The notes: generated from the sequence alone by a model not told the origin. 64,000 nt of DNA from Clostridiales bacterium (GCA_012519845.1 JAAYPK010000019.1:17583-81582), one strand, 5' to 3'. Counted from the first letter of the stretch, positions 8,894-17,467 are shown. Made by a program: numbers and translations.

Positions 8894-8915
8894 TTTTGAC
8901 AAAACTATGTCAAAA
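8894..8915. promoter_or_regulatory. Perfect palindromic operator-like site over a -35 box
   Basis: TTTTGACA (8894-8901), six bases, then TGTCAAAA (8908-8915), a perfect 8-base inverted repeat. Its left arm contains the TTGACA -35 of the promoter for the small plus-strand gene at 8978. A dimeric repressor bound here would block that promoter. Confidence 0.5.
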
Positions 8916-8923
8916 ACTATACA
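8896..8923 (+). promoter_or_regulatory. Sigma-A-like promoter of the 51-residue gene
   Basis: TTGACA (8896-8901), a 16-base spacer and TATACA (8918-8923); a TACATA with 18-base spacing is an alternative. It lies about 55 bases upstream of the start codon at 8978. Confidence 0.55.
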
Positions 8924-8977
8924 TAATGAAAAATAATTAGTAAATAATATTATAGGAAACAAGAAAGGAGTTTTTAT

Positions 8978-9133
8978 ATGAAGAATGATAATAAAAGAAA
9001 ATTTACTAAAGAAAATGCCTTAAGACAAAGCGTTAAAACTCAAAATCAATATGCTAAATCAAGCTTTAATACTACTATTGAAGAACCTGCCTTAAATGAA
9101 AGTGGAATTAAAGCAAAGGAAAATGGTTTTTAA
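8978..9133 (+). CDS. Small conserved-looking protein of unknown function (51 aa)
   Basis: An ATG at 8978 is preceded by AGAAAGGAG at good spacing and opens a 51-codon frame ending in TAA. The product is hydrophilic, rich in Asn, Lys, Gln and Ser, with no Cys or Trp and no membrane segment. A stretch ENALRQSVKTQNQYAK faintly resembles the repeats of gamma-type small acid-soluble spore proteins, but this is weak. It has its own promoter with a palindrome and a strong terminator, so it is an independent monocistronic unit and likely real despite its size. Function is unknown. Confidence 0.7.
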   Translation: MKNDNKRKFTKENALRQSVKTQNQYAKSSFNTTIEEPALNESGIKAKENGF

Positions 9134-9167
9134 TTAGTATTACATCATATTCACTTATAAAATTTTT

Positions 9168-9212
9168 ATAGGCAAATTGCTTTATTTATATTTAATAAAG
9201 CAATTTGCCTAT
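9168..9212. terminator. Bidirectional terminator between the small gene and queT
   Basis: Perfect 19-base arms (9168-9186 and 9194-9212) with a 7-base loop between two convergent genes. AT-rich tracts on both sides make it usable from either strand. Confidence 0.85.
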
Positions 9213-9215
9213 TAA

Positions 9216-9743
9216 TTAATATTTTAATTTTTCAATGTAAGTTTTATTTTCTTTGTCAATGATCACAGTTTGGACAAACCTTTTATTTTTAAATATTATT
9301 TTAAAAAGTGGTACTCCAACAATTGTCATAATGATAAATTCTCCTATAGCTATTGTTAATAAACTAAACCAAAAAGGAGCCAATCCCAAAAAGTATAATT
9401 CTGCTGCAACAAATATACTATTCATTACTGGCCAAAATGATGCTATTATCATATTCTTACTTTTATACATCAAATAAGTTGACAATAAAGTTGCTACAGA
9501 ACCTACTATTACATCTATTAGCCCAAAAGAATAAAAGTTAGATATTGCACATCCTAGTGTTAATGCAATAATATACAATGGATCTATAAATGCTAAAAAG
9601 TTTAACAATTCTGAAGGTCTTGCTTGAATAGGTCCATAAGAAAGATCTCCGAAAGCCACAGTTAATACTATATAAATCGTGGCTACAATAGATATTTTAA
9701 TAAGTCCAGCTACTCCAACTTTTTTTATTATTGAATTCTTCAT
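9216..9743 (-). CDS. queT: QueT-type queuosine-precursor transporter (ECF S component)
   Basis: A 175-residue membrane protein with about five or six hydrophobic helices. The GDLSYGPIQARPSELLNFL segment after the first helix is the hallmark of the QueT family (COG4708). These are substrate-binding S components of energy-coupling factor transporters and need the shared EcfA/EcfA'/EcfT module, which is not in this window. The start overlaps the stop of the upstream radical SAM gene by 4 bases (ATGA), so the two are translationally coupled. The whole unit lies behind a preQ1 riboswitch. The likely cargo is queuine or preQ1. Confidence 0.8.
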   Translation of the reverse strand: MKNSIIKKVGVAGLIKISIVATIYIVLTVAFGDLSYGPIQARPSELLNFLAFIDPLYIIALTLGCAISNFYSFGLIDVIVGSVATLLSTYLMYKSKNMIIASFWPVMNSIFVAAELYFLGLAPFWFSLLTIAIGEFIIMTIVGVPLFKIIFKNKRFVQTVIIDKENKTYIEKLKY

Positions 9744-10441
9744 TTGTTATTTTCTCCTCCAACTCCAAAATCAGTGTTATTGTAAAGTATTTCTATATTC
9801 TCATTTTCTTCTAAATACCCATATTTCTCTTTAAACCAGTGAATTAACTTCTCATCCCTTTTAAACTCTGTAGTATTATTTACCCAGATATTAATACATC
9901 CTCTTTCAAAGTATTTTAATAAATACTCTATATCTTTATCTATACTTTCTTTCTTTTGTCCTTGAATACCAACTAATAAACATATTGAATCATAATACTT
10001 TGCCACATCTTTTGGTGATTCTATAATAATACCTTTATTTAGAATATTGTTTCTAAAATCATCATCAAAGGTTTCTATTCCTACTTTGTATATTATAGGA
10101 ATATTAAAAAAATCTCTTAATTCCCTTAATCTTTTTCTATATATCCAGTGTGCTTCAAATATTAAGGTATTAATATTTTTTTCAATAACAATCTTTTTTA
10201 TTCTTTCAAGGGTTTTTTGAGGAACTTCAAATATACTACCTGAATTAATCACTTCAAGCCTTCCATACTTTCCAGTTACCTTGTTAAGCTCAATTTCATT
10301 AAGCTCCTCATTACTTTTTTCATCACTACTATTATCATCTATGTAATCACAAAATTTACATCTTCCCCATTTGCATGGACTACCTTTTAGCAAAAGAATT
10401 TCTCTTTGATTTTTATTTGTTACTTCACTATATCTTTCCAT
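9740..10441 (-). CDS. queL: Radical SAM protein, probable queuine lyase QueL
   Basis: A 233-residue protein with a cluster-binding motif CKWGRCKFC (Cys23, Cys28, Cys31), spaced CX4CX2C rather than the canonical CX3CX2C. Small size, an N-terminal cluster and a partial TIM-barrel fit a compact radical SAM enzyme. QueL of Clostridioides difficile, a radical SAM enzyme that releases preQ1 from queuine, is known to occur with an ECF-type transporter. The same pairing and a preQ1-I riboswitch upstream make QueL the best call. The nucleosidase QueK and Tgt are not in the window. The identification rests on family context; the exact reaction is inferred. Confidence 0.65.
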   Translation of the reverse strand: MERYSEVTNKNQREILLLKGSPCKWGRCKFCDYIDDNSSDEKSNEELNEIELNKVTGKYGRLEVINSGSIFEVPQKTLERIKKIVIEKNINTLIFEAHWIYRKRLRELRDFFNIPIIYKVGIETFDDDFRNNILNKGIIIESPKDVAKYYDSICLLVGIQGQKKESIDKDIEYLLKYFERGCINIWVNNTTEFKRDEKLIHWFKEKYGYLEENENIEILYNNTDFGVGGENNK

Positions 10442-10530
10442 TAATCTTCCTTTCTATAAAGTGGCATTTAATTTTCATAATTTCCTATTATTTATCCACA
10501 GTTAGAAGTTATTATAATTTCCTAAAGAAT

Positions 10531-10557
10531 AAAAAAATCCGCCTAAAAAGGCGGATC
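10531..10557 (-). terminator. Riboswitch expression-platform terminator of queL-queT
   Basis: GATCCGCC and GGCGGATC-type arms (10537-10543 with 10550-10556) and a short A/T loop are followed on the minus strand by T7. It lies about 45 bases after the preQ1 aptamer and about 90 bases before the queL start. This is the position of a ligand-controlled transcription terminator. Confidence 0.8.
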
Positions 10558-10600
10558 AAAATAAAATATATCATAAAAAGATATAAATACTCTTATTTTT

Positions 10601-10646
10601 ATATGCCTTAGTTTTGTTTTATGACAGGAGGCTTTCGAACTGTCTC
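10601..10646 (-). ncRNA. PreQ1-I riboswitch aptamer
   Basis: On the minus strand a 5-bp stem GACAG (10640-10644) with CTGTC (10623-10627) closes a 12-base loop starting TTC and containing AAAGCCTC. It is followed directly by the A-rich tail ATAAAACAAAACTAAGG (10606-10622). The GCC of the loop can pair with the GGC after the tail to make the H-type pseudoknot. This is the layout of the preQ1 class I aptamer (compare the AUAAAAAACUAAGG tail in Bacillus). It precedes a terminator and the queL-queT pair, as expected for a switch that stops transcription when preQ1 is plentiful. Confidence 0.82.
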
Positions 10647-10705
10647 TATTAAATTACCAAATGTATTATATATTATTTATACACATAAATCAACAATTAT
10701 ATTAC

Positions 10706-11989
10706 TTAATTGAATGCTTGTTCTAAATCATATATTATATCATCAATATGTTCTGTTCCAATTGAAAGTCTTATAGTATTAGGTTTTATTCCTGAACCTA
10801 ATAATTCTTCCTCATTCATTTGTGAATGAGTTGTACTTGCTGGATGAATAACTAATGACTTAACATCTGCCACATTTGCAAGTAATGAGAAAATTTCAAG
10901 CTTATCAATAAATTCTTGAGCTTCTTTTGCCCCACCTTTTATTTCAAAAGTGAATATTGATCCTCCACCATTTGGATAATATTTTCTATATAATTCATTA
11001 TAAGGACTATCTTTTAATGATGGATGATTAACCTTTTCAACTTTAGGATGCTTGCTTAAAAAATCTACTACTTTTAAAGCATTTTCTACATGTCTTTCAA
11101 CTCTTAATGATAATGTTTCTAAACCTTGTAATAAAAGGAATGCATTAAATGGACTAATAGCTGCTCCAGTATCTCTTAAAATAATAGCTCTAATTCTTGT
11201 AACATATGCAGCTGGTCCTACAGCTTCAGCAAATTTTATTCCGTGATAACTAGGATCTGCTTCTGTTAATTGTGGAAACTTTCCTGACTCAATCCAATTA
11301 AACTTTCCTGAATCAACTATAACACCACCTAAAGAAGTACCATGTCCTCCAATAAATTTAGTTGCAGAATGAATTACAATATCTGCTCCATGTTCAATTG
11401 GTCTAAATAAATATGGTGTGGCAAAAGTACTATCTACAATTAATGGTATTTTATGAGAATGTGCAATATCTGCTAGCTTGTCAATATCAATTATATCGCA
11501 ATTAGGATTTCCTAATGATTCAATATATATTGCCTTAGTATTTTCTTGAATTGCATTTTCAAAATTCTTTAAGTTTCCCCCATCTACAAATGTTGTTGTT
11601 ACACCATTAGCTGGGAAAGTATGAGCTAATAGATTATATGTTCCACCATATATTGTTTTAGAAGATACAATATGATCCCCTGACTTTGTAATATTTTGTA
11701 ATGCATAAGTAACTGCTGCTGCTCCAGATGCCACCGCTAATGCTGCTACTCCACCTTCAAGCGCTGCAATACGTTTTTCAAATACATCTTGTGTTGAATT
11801 TGTTAATCTTCCATAAATATTTCCTGCATCTGATAAATTAAATCTAGCGGCAGCATGGGCTGAATTTTTAAACACATAAGAAGTTGTTTGATATATTGGT
11901 ACTGCTCTTGAATCTGTAGCAGGATCTGGTTGTTCTTGACCTACATGTAATTGTAAAGTTTCAAATTTTAATTTTCTTTCACTCTTCAT
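10706..11989 (-). CDS. metY: O-acetylhomoserine sulfhydrylase (MetY type)
   Basis: A 427-residue PLP enzyme of the Cys/Met metabolism family. The PLP lysine lies in [22 protein letters not shown] and [22 protein letters not shown] are typical of O-acetylhomoserine aminocarboxypropyltransferases. It makes homocysteine from O-acetylhomoserine and sulfide (or methionine from methanethiol). The ATG at 11989 is preferred to one at 11995, because AGGGGGAA is too close to the first. The gene has its own sigma-A-like promoter and no SAM riboswitch or T-box. Confidence 0.93.
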   Translation of the reverse strand: MKSERKLKFETLQLHVGQEQPDPATDSRAVPIYQTTSYVFKNSAHAAARFNLSDAGNIYGRLTNSTQDVFEKRIAALEGGVAALAVASGAAAVTYALQNITKSGDHIVSSKTIYGGTYNLLAHTFPANGVTTTFVDGGNLKNFENAIQENTKAIYIESLGNPNCDIIDIDKLADIAHSHKIPLIVDSTFATPYLFRPIEHGADIVIHSATKFIGGHGTSLGGVIVDSGKFNWIESGKFPQLTEADPSYHGIKFAEAVGPAAYVTRIRAIILRDTGAAISPFNAFLLLQGLETLSLRVERHVENALKVVDFLSKHPKVEKVNHPSLKDSPYNELYRKYYPNGGGSIFTFEIKGGAKEAQEFIDKLEIFSLLANVADVKSLVIHPASTTHSQMNEEELLGSGIKPNTIRLSIGTEHIDDIIYDLEQAFN

Positions 11990-12038
11990 TATCATTTCCC
12001 CCTATTTCATGTTTTATGTATATGTTTACTATGTTTTA

Positions 12039-12067
12039 ATATTACTATTATTATTCTATATTGTCAA
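12039..12067 (-). promoter_or_regulatory. Sigma-A-like promoter of metY
   Basis: Minus strand TTGACA (12062-12067), 17-base spacer, TAATAT (12039-12044). The -35 is perfect and the spacing optimal. The transcript would start about 40 bases upstream of the metY start codon. Confidence 0.6.
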
Positions 12068-12100
12068 TATAAATATCCTTTTATAAATAATAACCAACAA

Positions 12101-12139
12101 AGGGGGTATGTTGCAAGACTTTTTTGCTACATATCCCCT
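12101..12139 (-). terminator. Probable terminator of the EIIC-EAL gene
   Basis: Fifteen-base arms (12101-12115 and 12125-12139) with one mismatch and one G-U pair. The T-tract that follows on the minus strand is weak (TTTGTT). It begins 6 bases after the stop codon of the EIIC-EAL gene. Confidence 0.6.
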
Positions 12140-12144
12140 ATTAA

Positions 12145-14283
12145 TTATTTAATATTAACTAAGAATCCAGTATCAATTTTATTTAATAAATCTTGTAATA
12201 ACACCGGCTTGCAATAATAATATCCTTGAAAAACATTACATCCTAATTCAAGTAACTTATCCCTTTGCAAACTTGTCTCTACACACTCAGAAATAATAGT
12301 AAAATTTAAATCTTTACTTAAAAACACTATAGATGAAATAATATCTGAATTTCTTTTATTAGCTTCAATATTTTTGGTTATACTTCCATCTAGCTTGATA
12401 ACATCAAAATTATAATTTTGTAGATATTTTAGAGATGTATGACCCATTCCAAAATCATCTATAATTATTTTATGTCCTTTATTTTTTAATGATAATAATT
12501 TCTGTTCTACAGAATCTAAGTTTAATAATGCATCATGTTCTGTAATTTCTATCCAAAGATTTTTTCTATTTAATTTATTGTTAATAACTGTTGAGTCTAT
12601 CATATCTTCAAATTCATTTTGTAATAATGACTCGGCTGTAATATTTACAGATAATTTAATTGAAGATGATACTTTTTCATTTAATTCTTTTAAACTTTTA
12701 CCAGCTTCCCTAAAAATCAAATTTTCTAATTTAGAAAGTATTTTTCCTTCTTTTGCTATTGCTATAATTAAAGGTGGATATATTTCCCCTCCTATTGGAT
12801 GTTTCCATCTAAGTAATGCTTCAACTCCTATTATTCTACCTTTTTCATCTACTTGAGGTTGATATACTAAAAATAACTTATTATCTTTAATATCATTTTT
12901 CAAATCACATAATAATAACTTAGCTGCTCGTCCTACTTGATCATTTCTACTTAAAAATTCAGTTTTATTATTTATTCCTTCCGCTTCTTTTACTATACTT
13001 ATTAATTTATTAATATTATTTTTAATTGTTAAATCAATTTTTTCATCATATATTTTTATAAAAGGTTTGTATATTATTACCCCTATAATTATTAATATTA
13101 CTTGCATTATACTTCCCTTTATAGACCCAGTTGCCACATATCCACTTATTATTATAGGAGTTGTCCATTCAACAGATTGAATTGTAAGCGGAACTAATGA
13201 AAAATACATGGCAAAATAGCTTATTAAAGTAAAAAGAATTGGTATTAAAATAAATGGAATTATAAATATTGGATTTAATACAATTGGTAATCCAAAATAC
13301 ATTATTTCGCTTATATTAAAAATTACTGGAATACTACTTAATTTACATAACTTTTTTAATTCTTTTTTCTTTGAGAATAAATAAATAGCAATAACTAAAC
13401 ATACTATAGCACCTGCTCCCCCCATATTGACATAAGTATCAATAGAAGTTTTTGTAATTATTTGACTTGGCTCCATGCCATTCATTATATTCACATTATT
13501 TATGCCTATTCCACTTTCAAATGAATTATATGCAATGTTAGATAAAACATTACTACCGTGAATTCCCAAAAAAAACATTCCTTGTACTAAAAACATATAT
13601 AGTATGCCTGCAAAAAGATTAGATTCTATTTGATTGAATATTTTATCTGCTATGTCTGAAAACAATGATTGTAGACCATACTCTCCAAAAAATATATTTA
13701 TTATTTGCCATATAATTAAGAAAAATATGATAATTATTGCTGCTGGTATAATTCCTTTAATTGAATCTTCAAAAACAGAATCAACCCCATTTATATGATC
13801 TAGTTTGTTAAATATTTTAGATGATATAATTTTAATAAATAGCTTACTTGATATTACAGATATGAAAATTGCAGTAAACATTCCACTTTGAGAAAATTGT
13901 TCTATACTAAATTCACTATTAGTAATACCTAAAATAATCATATAAGAAGACATTGACACTATTGGCAATATTATATTGTTAATTTTATTTTTACAACATA
14001 ATTCTGAATAACTATAACTTATTGTTAATACCATACAAAGAGAAAGTACCCCCAAAGTACTTCTATTTATTAATTCTAGAATATTATAAATTTTCCCATC
14101 AGCAAAATTCACAATAAAATTTTGATATAAAGTAATTGGCATATACTCTAATACTATGGCAAAAGCTCCAATAATAATTATTGGAATTGTCATAATAAAA
14201 CCTTTTTTTATTGCTTGAAACATCCTTTTTTCTTCAAAATATATGGATATTTCGAATAAATATTTTATAAACTTATCTCTCAT
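12145..14283 (-). CDS. PTS EIIC-EAL fusion: sugar-permease domain joined to c-di-GMP phosphodiesterase
   Basis: A 712-residue protein. Residues 20-410 form a PTS EIIC domain of the lactose/cellobiose class, with about ten membrane helices, FFLGIHGSNV and the sugar-site segment NISEIMYFGLPIVLNP. Residues 455-700 form a cytoplasmic EAL domain with catalytic-site residues intact: EAL at 488-490, WIEITEHD (Glu579), DDFGMG (Asp609, Asp610), Lys630 and SECVET. No EIIA or EIIB domain is present. It probably senses or binds a sugar and degrades c-di-GMP in response. The EIIC-EAL architecture exists in other clostridia. It is a single gene with a GGAAGG ribosome-binding site. Confidence 0.88.
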   Translation of the reverse strand: MRDKFIKYLFEISIYFEEKRMFQAIKKGFIMTIPIIIIGAFAIVLEYMPITLYQNFIVNFADGKIYNILELINRSTLGVLSLCMVLTISYSYSELCCKNKINNIILPIVSMSSYMIILGITNSEFSIEQFSQSGMFTAIFISVISSKLFIKIISSKIFNKLDHINGVDSVFEDSIKGIIPAAIIIIFFLIIWQIINIFFGEYGLQSLFSDIADKIFNQIESNLFAGILYMFLVQGMFFLGIHGSNVLSNIAYNSFESGIGINNVNIMNGMEPSQIITKTSIDTYVNMGGAGAIVCLVIAIYLFSKKKELKKLCKLSSIPVIFNISEIMYFGLPIVLNPIFIIPFILIPILFTLISYFAMYFSLVPLTIQSVEWTTPIIISGYVATGSIKGSIMQVILIIIGVIIYKPFIKIYDEKIDLTIKNNINKLISIVKEAEGINNKTEFLSRNDQVGRAAKLLLCDLKNDIKDNKLFLVYQPQVDEKGRIIGVEALLRWKHPIGGEIYPPLIIAIAKEGKILSKLENLIFREAGKSLKELNEKVSSSIKLSVNITAESLLQNEFEDMIDSTVINNKLNRKNLWIEITEHDALLNLDSVEQKLLSLKNKGHKIIIDDFGMGHTSLKYLQNYNFDVIKLDGSITKNIEANKRNSDIISSIVFLSKDLNFTIISECVETSLQRDKLLELGCNVFQGYYYCKPVLLQDLLNKIDTGFLVNIK

Positions 14284-14419
14284 AAAATTCTTTACCTTCC
14301 TTGGTTATTTACAATTTGTTAATAAAATTTAATGAAATTTAATATTTACTAATATTTTTGTATATATACCACTATATTTTATCATATTTTGTCAAATGTT
14401 TCAATATTTAAAAAAAAAA

Positions 14420-14457
14420 AAAATCATAAGCCTCAAAATATGAGAACTTATGATTTT
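14420..14457 (-). terminator. Terminator of the manA-HD operon
   Basis: AAATCATAAG and CTTATGATTT arms, extended by an inner CTCA/TGAG pairing, are followed on the minus strand by a run of thirteen or so T. It directly follows the stop codon of the HD-domain gene. Confidence 0.9.
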
Positions 14458-14458
14458 C

Positions 14459-15049
14459 TTATTTATCCTGCAAAGCTTTAGATTTTACTCCTTCCTCCAC
14501 AATGTCTAAAACTAATTGCCAAAGTTCATTAGATGTCTCTTTAATTATTGACATTCTTTCTAAAACCATTGATTTAGATGTTTTATTTTTTCTCCAAGAC
14601 TCTCCCTTATTTGATATATTCAGTATTATTGGTTGTAATCTATCTAAAGTATTGGCATATTTACTTTCTATAGTTTTCATTTCCTCAAATTCTTTCCATA
14701 ATTCAAAAATTATCTTTCCTTGATCCTCTGGCAAAATGTTGAATATCCTGTTAGCAGCTTTTAACTCTCTGTTTTTTTTATCTTTGTTTGCCTCTTTATC
14801 ATAGCAAAACGTATCCCCTGCATCTATTTCAACCAAATCATGAATTATAACCATATTTATAACTTTTTCTAAATCAAGTTCTTCTTTTATATATTCTTTT
14901 AAAATAGGTGCCATTAAAGCTAAATGCCAAGAATGTTCTGCATCGTTTTCCATTCTCTTTGAATTTAATAAAATAGTTCTTCTTAGAACTTCTTTTGCCT
15001 TATCAACTTCTACAATAAACTCTATTTGCTTTAATAATCTGTTTTCCAT
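14459..15049 (-). CDS. HD-domain phosphohydrolase, YfbR/HDDC2-like
   Basis: A 196-residue HD-superfamily protein. The metal ligands are visible in order: AEHSWHLALM, VIIHDLVEIDAGD (the HD pair) and ANTLDRLQP. The family includes 5'-deoxynucleotidases (YfbR) and HDDC2. Its substrate here is unknown; a dNMP phosphatase role is plausible. It starts 21 bases after manA and ends just before a strong terminator, so it is the second gene of that operon. Confidence 0.82.
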   Translation of the reverse strand: MENRLLKQIEFIVEVDKAKEVLRRTILLNSKRMENDAEHSWHLALMAPILKEYIKEELDLEKVINMVIIHDLVEIDAGDTFCYDKEANKDKKNRELKAANRIFNILPEDQGKIIFELWKEFEEMKTIESKYANTLDRLQPIILNISNKGESWRKNKTSKSMVLERMSIIKETSNELWQLVLDIVEEGVKSKALQDK

Positions 15050-15070
15050 TATTTCACCCTTTCATTTATT

Positions 15071-16003
15071 TTAACTAGGATAAGTATTAATTATTTCTAA
15101 ATTCCCTTTTATATAGTATTCCCCTAAATTTGCTGGAATAAAATAACTATCACCTAATCTAATTATTTCTTCTCTTCTTTCATGTATAATTTTCCCTTCT
15201 CCACTTACGCATGTAATTATATTGAAATGTTCTATATTACTTGTCATATTAAGTTCTTTTTCAATAATATATTTTTCCACATTAAAATATTTATTTTTAT
15301 TGAGTAATATTTTTATATTTCCATTATTAATATCATAATTATTTTTACTTCTATTTATTTTTGAAGAAAAATCTATTACATCAAGAGCTTTATCTACATG
15401 AAGTTCTCTTCCACGATGAAAATCATAAACTCTATAAGTTAAATCACTGTTCTGTTGAATTTCTAGTATAATTATACCCTTACCTATCCCATGAATAGTC
15501 CCACTATTAATAATAAAAAAGTCACCTTTCTTAACCTTAATAATATTTAAATATTGAAATATACTTTTATCTTTTATAGCTTTGGAAAATATATCCTTAT
15601 CGCAATTATTAGTTCCTAATACTATTTCTGAATCTTTCTCTGCATCTAATATATACCAAGCTTCTGTTTTTCCACTATCATTTTCATTTTCTTTAGCATA
15701 TTTATCATCTGGATGAACTTGTATCGACAGCTTATCACTTGTACTAATTATTTTAACTAGTAATGGAAATTTATCTATAGATACTTTTGTTCCTAAGAAT
15801 TGTTCACCAAATATTTCTGATATTTCCTTAATAGTTTTTCCTTTTAAGCTACCATTTAAAGCTATATTTTCACATTTTAAATTACTTGATATATCAAAGC
15901 TTTCTCCAATATCTCCTTCTGGAATTACTCTATTTATTTTTTCTAAAGACCTTCCTCCCCATATTTTGGGGTAATATATACTTTTAAAAATAATTGGATA
16001 CAT
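15071..16003 (-). CDS. manA: Mannose-6-phosphate isomerase, class I
   Basis: A 310-residue cupin isomerase that interconverts fructose-6-phosphate and mannose-6-phosphate. The N-terminus YPIIFKSIYYPKIWGGRSLEK, the zinc site in QVHPDD with GKTEAWYIL, and GTIHGIGKG are characteristic. Its size matches the short Gram-positive ManA (about 315 residues). It may feed GDP-mannose or sugar catabolism, but no partner sugar genes are adjacent except the downstream HD-domain gene. Confidence 0.93.
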   Translation of the reverse strand: MYPIIFKSIYYPKIWGGRSLEKINRVIPEGDIGESFDISSNLKCENIALNGSLKGKTIKEISEIFGEQFLGTKVSIDKFPLLVKIISTSDKLSIQVHPDDKYAKENENDSGKTEAWYILDAEKDSEIVLGTNNCDKDIFSKAIKDKSIFQYLNIIKVKKGDFFIINSGTIHGIGKGIIILEIQQNSDLTYRVYDFHRGRELHVDKALDVIDFSSKINRSKNNYDINNGNIKILLNKNKYFNVEKYIIEKELNMTSNIEHFNIITCVSGEGKIIHERREEIIRLGDSYFIPANLGEYYIKGNLEIINTYPS

Positions 16004-16074
16004 AATTTCACTCCATAGTATTTTTATAAATATATATTCATTTCTTATAGATACTATGTTATATTGCTATAATC

Positions 16075-16884
16075 TCAATAAAGTATAGTTAATAATAAGC
16101 TTATACTTGATAATATAAATGAAATACCAAGAAATAATCTTCCTTTATATTTTATTTGCTTCTTTTCAAAATACTTTCTTAATAGTAATAATATAAACAT
16201 TACGATTAACACCAATAAAATATACAATAATATATTCAAAACATTGTTTAAGAATACACTGCCAGTAATGGCTAATCCTCTTCCGCCTAAAAATAAAGCC
16301 ACGAATAGACATACTCCAGTATACCTATGTAATAAATTTATTTTTTCATAATTAATTGAATTTAAGGCCAATAAAAAAGCTACCGCCCCTGGAATTAATC
16401 CTAAATTTAATATATTTACACCATTAACTAATTGAAATCCTTCTATATTATAAAGAGACAATGAATAATTACATTTAACAGCTACTGTTAAAATTGATAT
16501 TATAATAGGTATTTCAAATAATAAACTTTTAAATATGTTAATATAATAATTTTTACCTTTAAATAATAGAACTACTATTGATATTGTAAAAAAACTTATT
16601 ACAAGAACTAAATCGTTATTTTTTGAAGTGAATATGTTATGGTACATAGGAATAAATATTAGTATTAGTAATAAGAAAATAGCACAAATGAAATTAATAG
16701 CATTAATAACTTTGTTGTTTTTAAATATTTTTGTTATATAAGAAATATCTTTTTCTTTCATTATTTTCTTATTATCCCCTAAAGACACTTCAAATTTCTT
16801 TTCAAATATTAATATTATTAATATAATTGAAATTGCAAAGATGCCACTTGGAAATATAAATAAATTTAATAAACTATGAAACAC
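16075..16884 (-). CDS. Multi-pass membrane protein, weakly NuoH/HycD-like
   Basis: A 269-residue protein with about eight hydrophobic segments. The start is placed at a GTG at 16884, because AAGGAGGA lies eight bases before it; the upstream ATG at 16911 would put this Shine-Dalgarno inside the coding region. The segment LLFEIPIIISILTVAVKCNYSLSL resembles the helix in NuoH/HycD membrane subunits of complex I and group 4 hydrogenases. The charged quinone-site motifs of NuoH are not obvious, and no other complex I or hydrogenase genes are nearby. The function is unknown; the similarity is my impression only. Confidence 0.6.
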   Translation of the reverse strand: MFHSLLNLFIFPSGIFAISIILIILIFEKKFEVSLGDNKKIMKEKDISYITKIFKNNKVINAINFICAIFLLLILIFIPMYHNIFTSKNNDLVLVISFFTISIVVLLFKGKNYYINIFKSLLFEIPIIISILTVAVKCNYSLSLYNIEGFQLVNGVNILNLGLIPGAVAFLLALNSINYEKINLLHRYTGVCLFVALFLGGRGLAITGSVFLNNVLNILLYILLVLIVMFILLLLRKYFEKKQIKYKGRLFLGISFILSSISLLLTILY

Positions 16885-17053
16885 CTTAATTTCCTCCTTG
16901 TTACACTTCATATTTCTAATAATAACAAAAATCTAAATTAAGGTAAACTTTCATTAGTTATTTTATATGGTTAAAAAAACTATTGTATGATATAATATTT
17001 TTTATTGAGAATGTGTGTATAACTACACAATTACATATTAAAGGAGTTTTGCT

Positions 17054-17464
17054 ATGGGATTTAGAGATAAACTTGATAAGTATTTTAGAGATTCATATTT
17101 TGAAAAGTACGGAGATAGAATAACAAGTGCTTCTGGTACTGTTGTTTCAATAAAATTCAAAGAAAAAAATTATATTATAATTAAAAGCTTAATTGTAGAA
17201 ATGGTAATTAAATCAGATGTTAGTAAAGGAATTGTTAAAGCCCGTTACAAAAAAAGACGTTGGTTTAAGAAAGTTGAATTTATTTCTGTAAAAGCTGGTC
17301 ATAAAGTTATGCTTATGGGTCTTAAAGGCGTTAAGGGTAAGAAGGACTCAGATGTTATTCAAATCCAGAATGTACTTAATCTAACAACTAAAAAGGATTT
17401 AGTTCCTATTGATCATTCTCAGCTAAAAAAATCTAGACAGCAAGCTGGCAGAATGAGATATTAA
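17054..17464 (+). CDS. Conserved hypothetical basic protein (136 aa)
   Basis: A plus-strand gene starting at an ATG with AAAGGAG nine bases upstream. The product is strongly basic (runs such as RYKKRRWFKK and a C-terminal SQLKKSRQQAGRMRY), with no signal peptide or membrane span. The central part (about residues 25-100) looks beta-rich, possibly a small barrel. The basic surface could suit nucleic-acid binding, but that is inference. It is monocistronic, divergent from the membrane protein at 16075-16884 and convergent with thiI. Confidence 0.8.
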   Translation: MGFRDKLDKYFRDSYFEKYGDRITSASGTVVSIKFKEKNYIIIKSLIVEMVIKSDVSKGIVKARYKKRRWFKKVEFISVKAGHKVMLMGLKGVKGKKDSDVIQIQNVLNLTTKKDLVPIDHSQLKKSRQQAGRMRY

Positions 17465-17467
17465 AAG

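Noticed and set aside
11990..12100. SAM-I riboswitch (S-box) before metY
   Set aside because: The space between the promoter and start codon is only about 45 bases and none of the S-box conserved elements appear.
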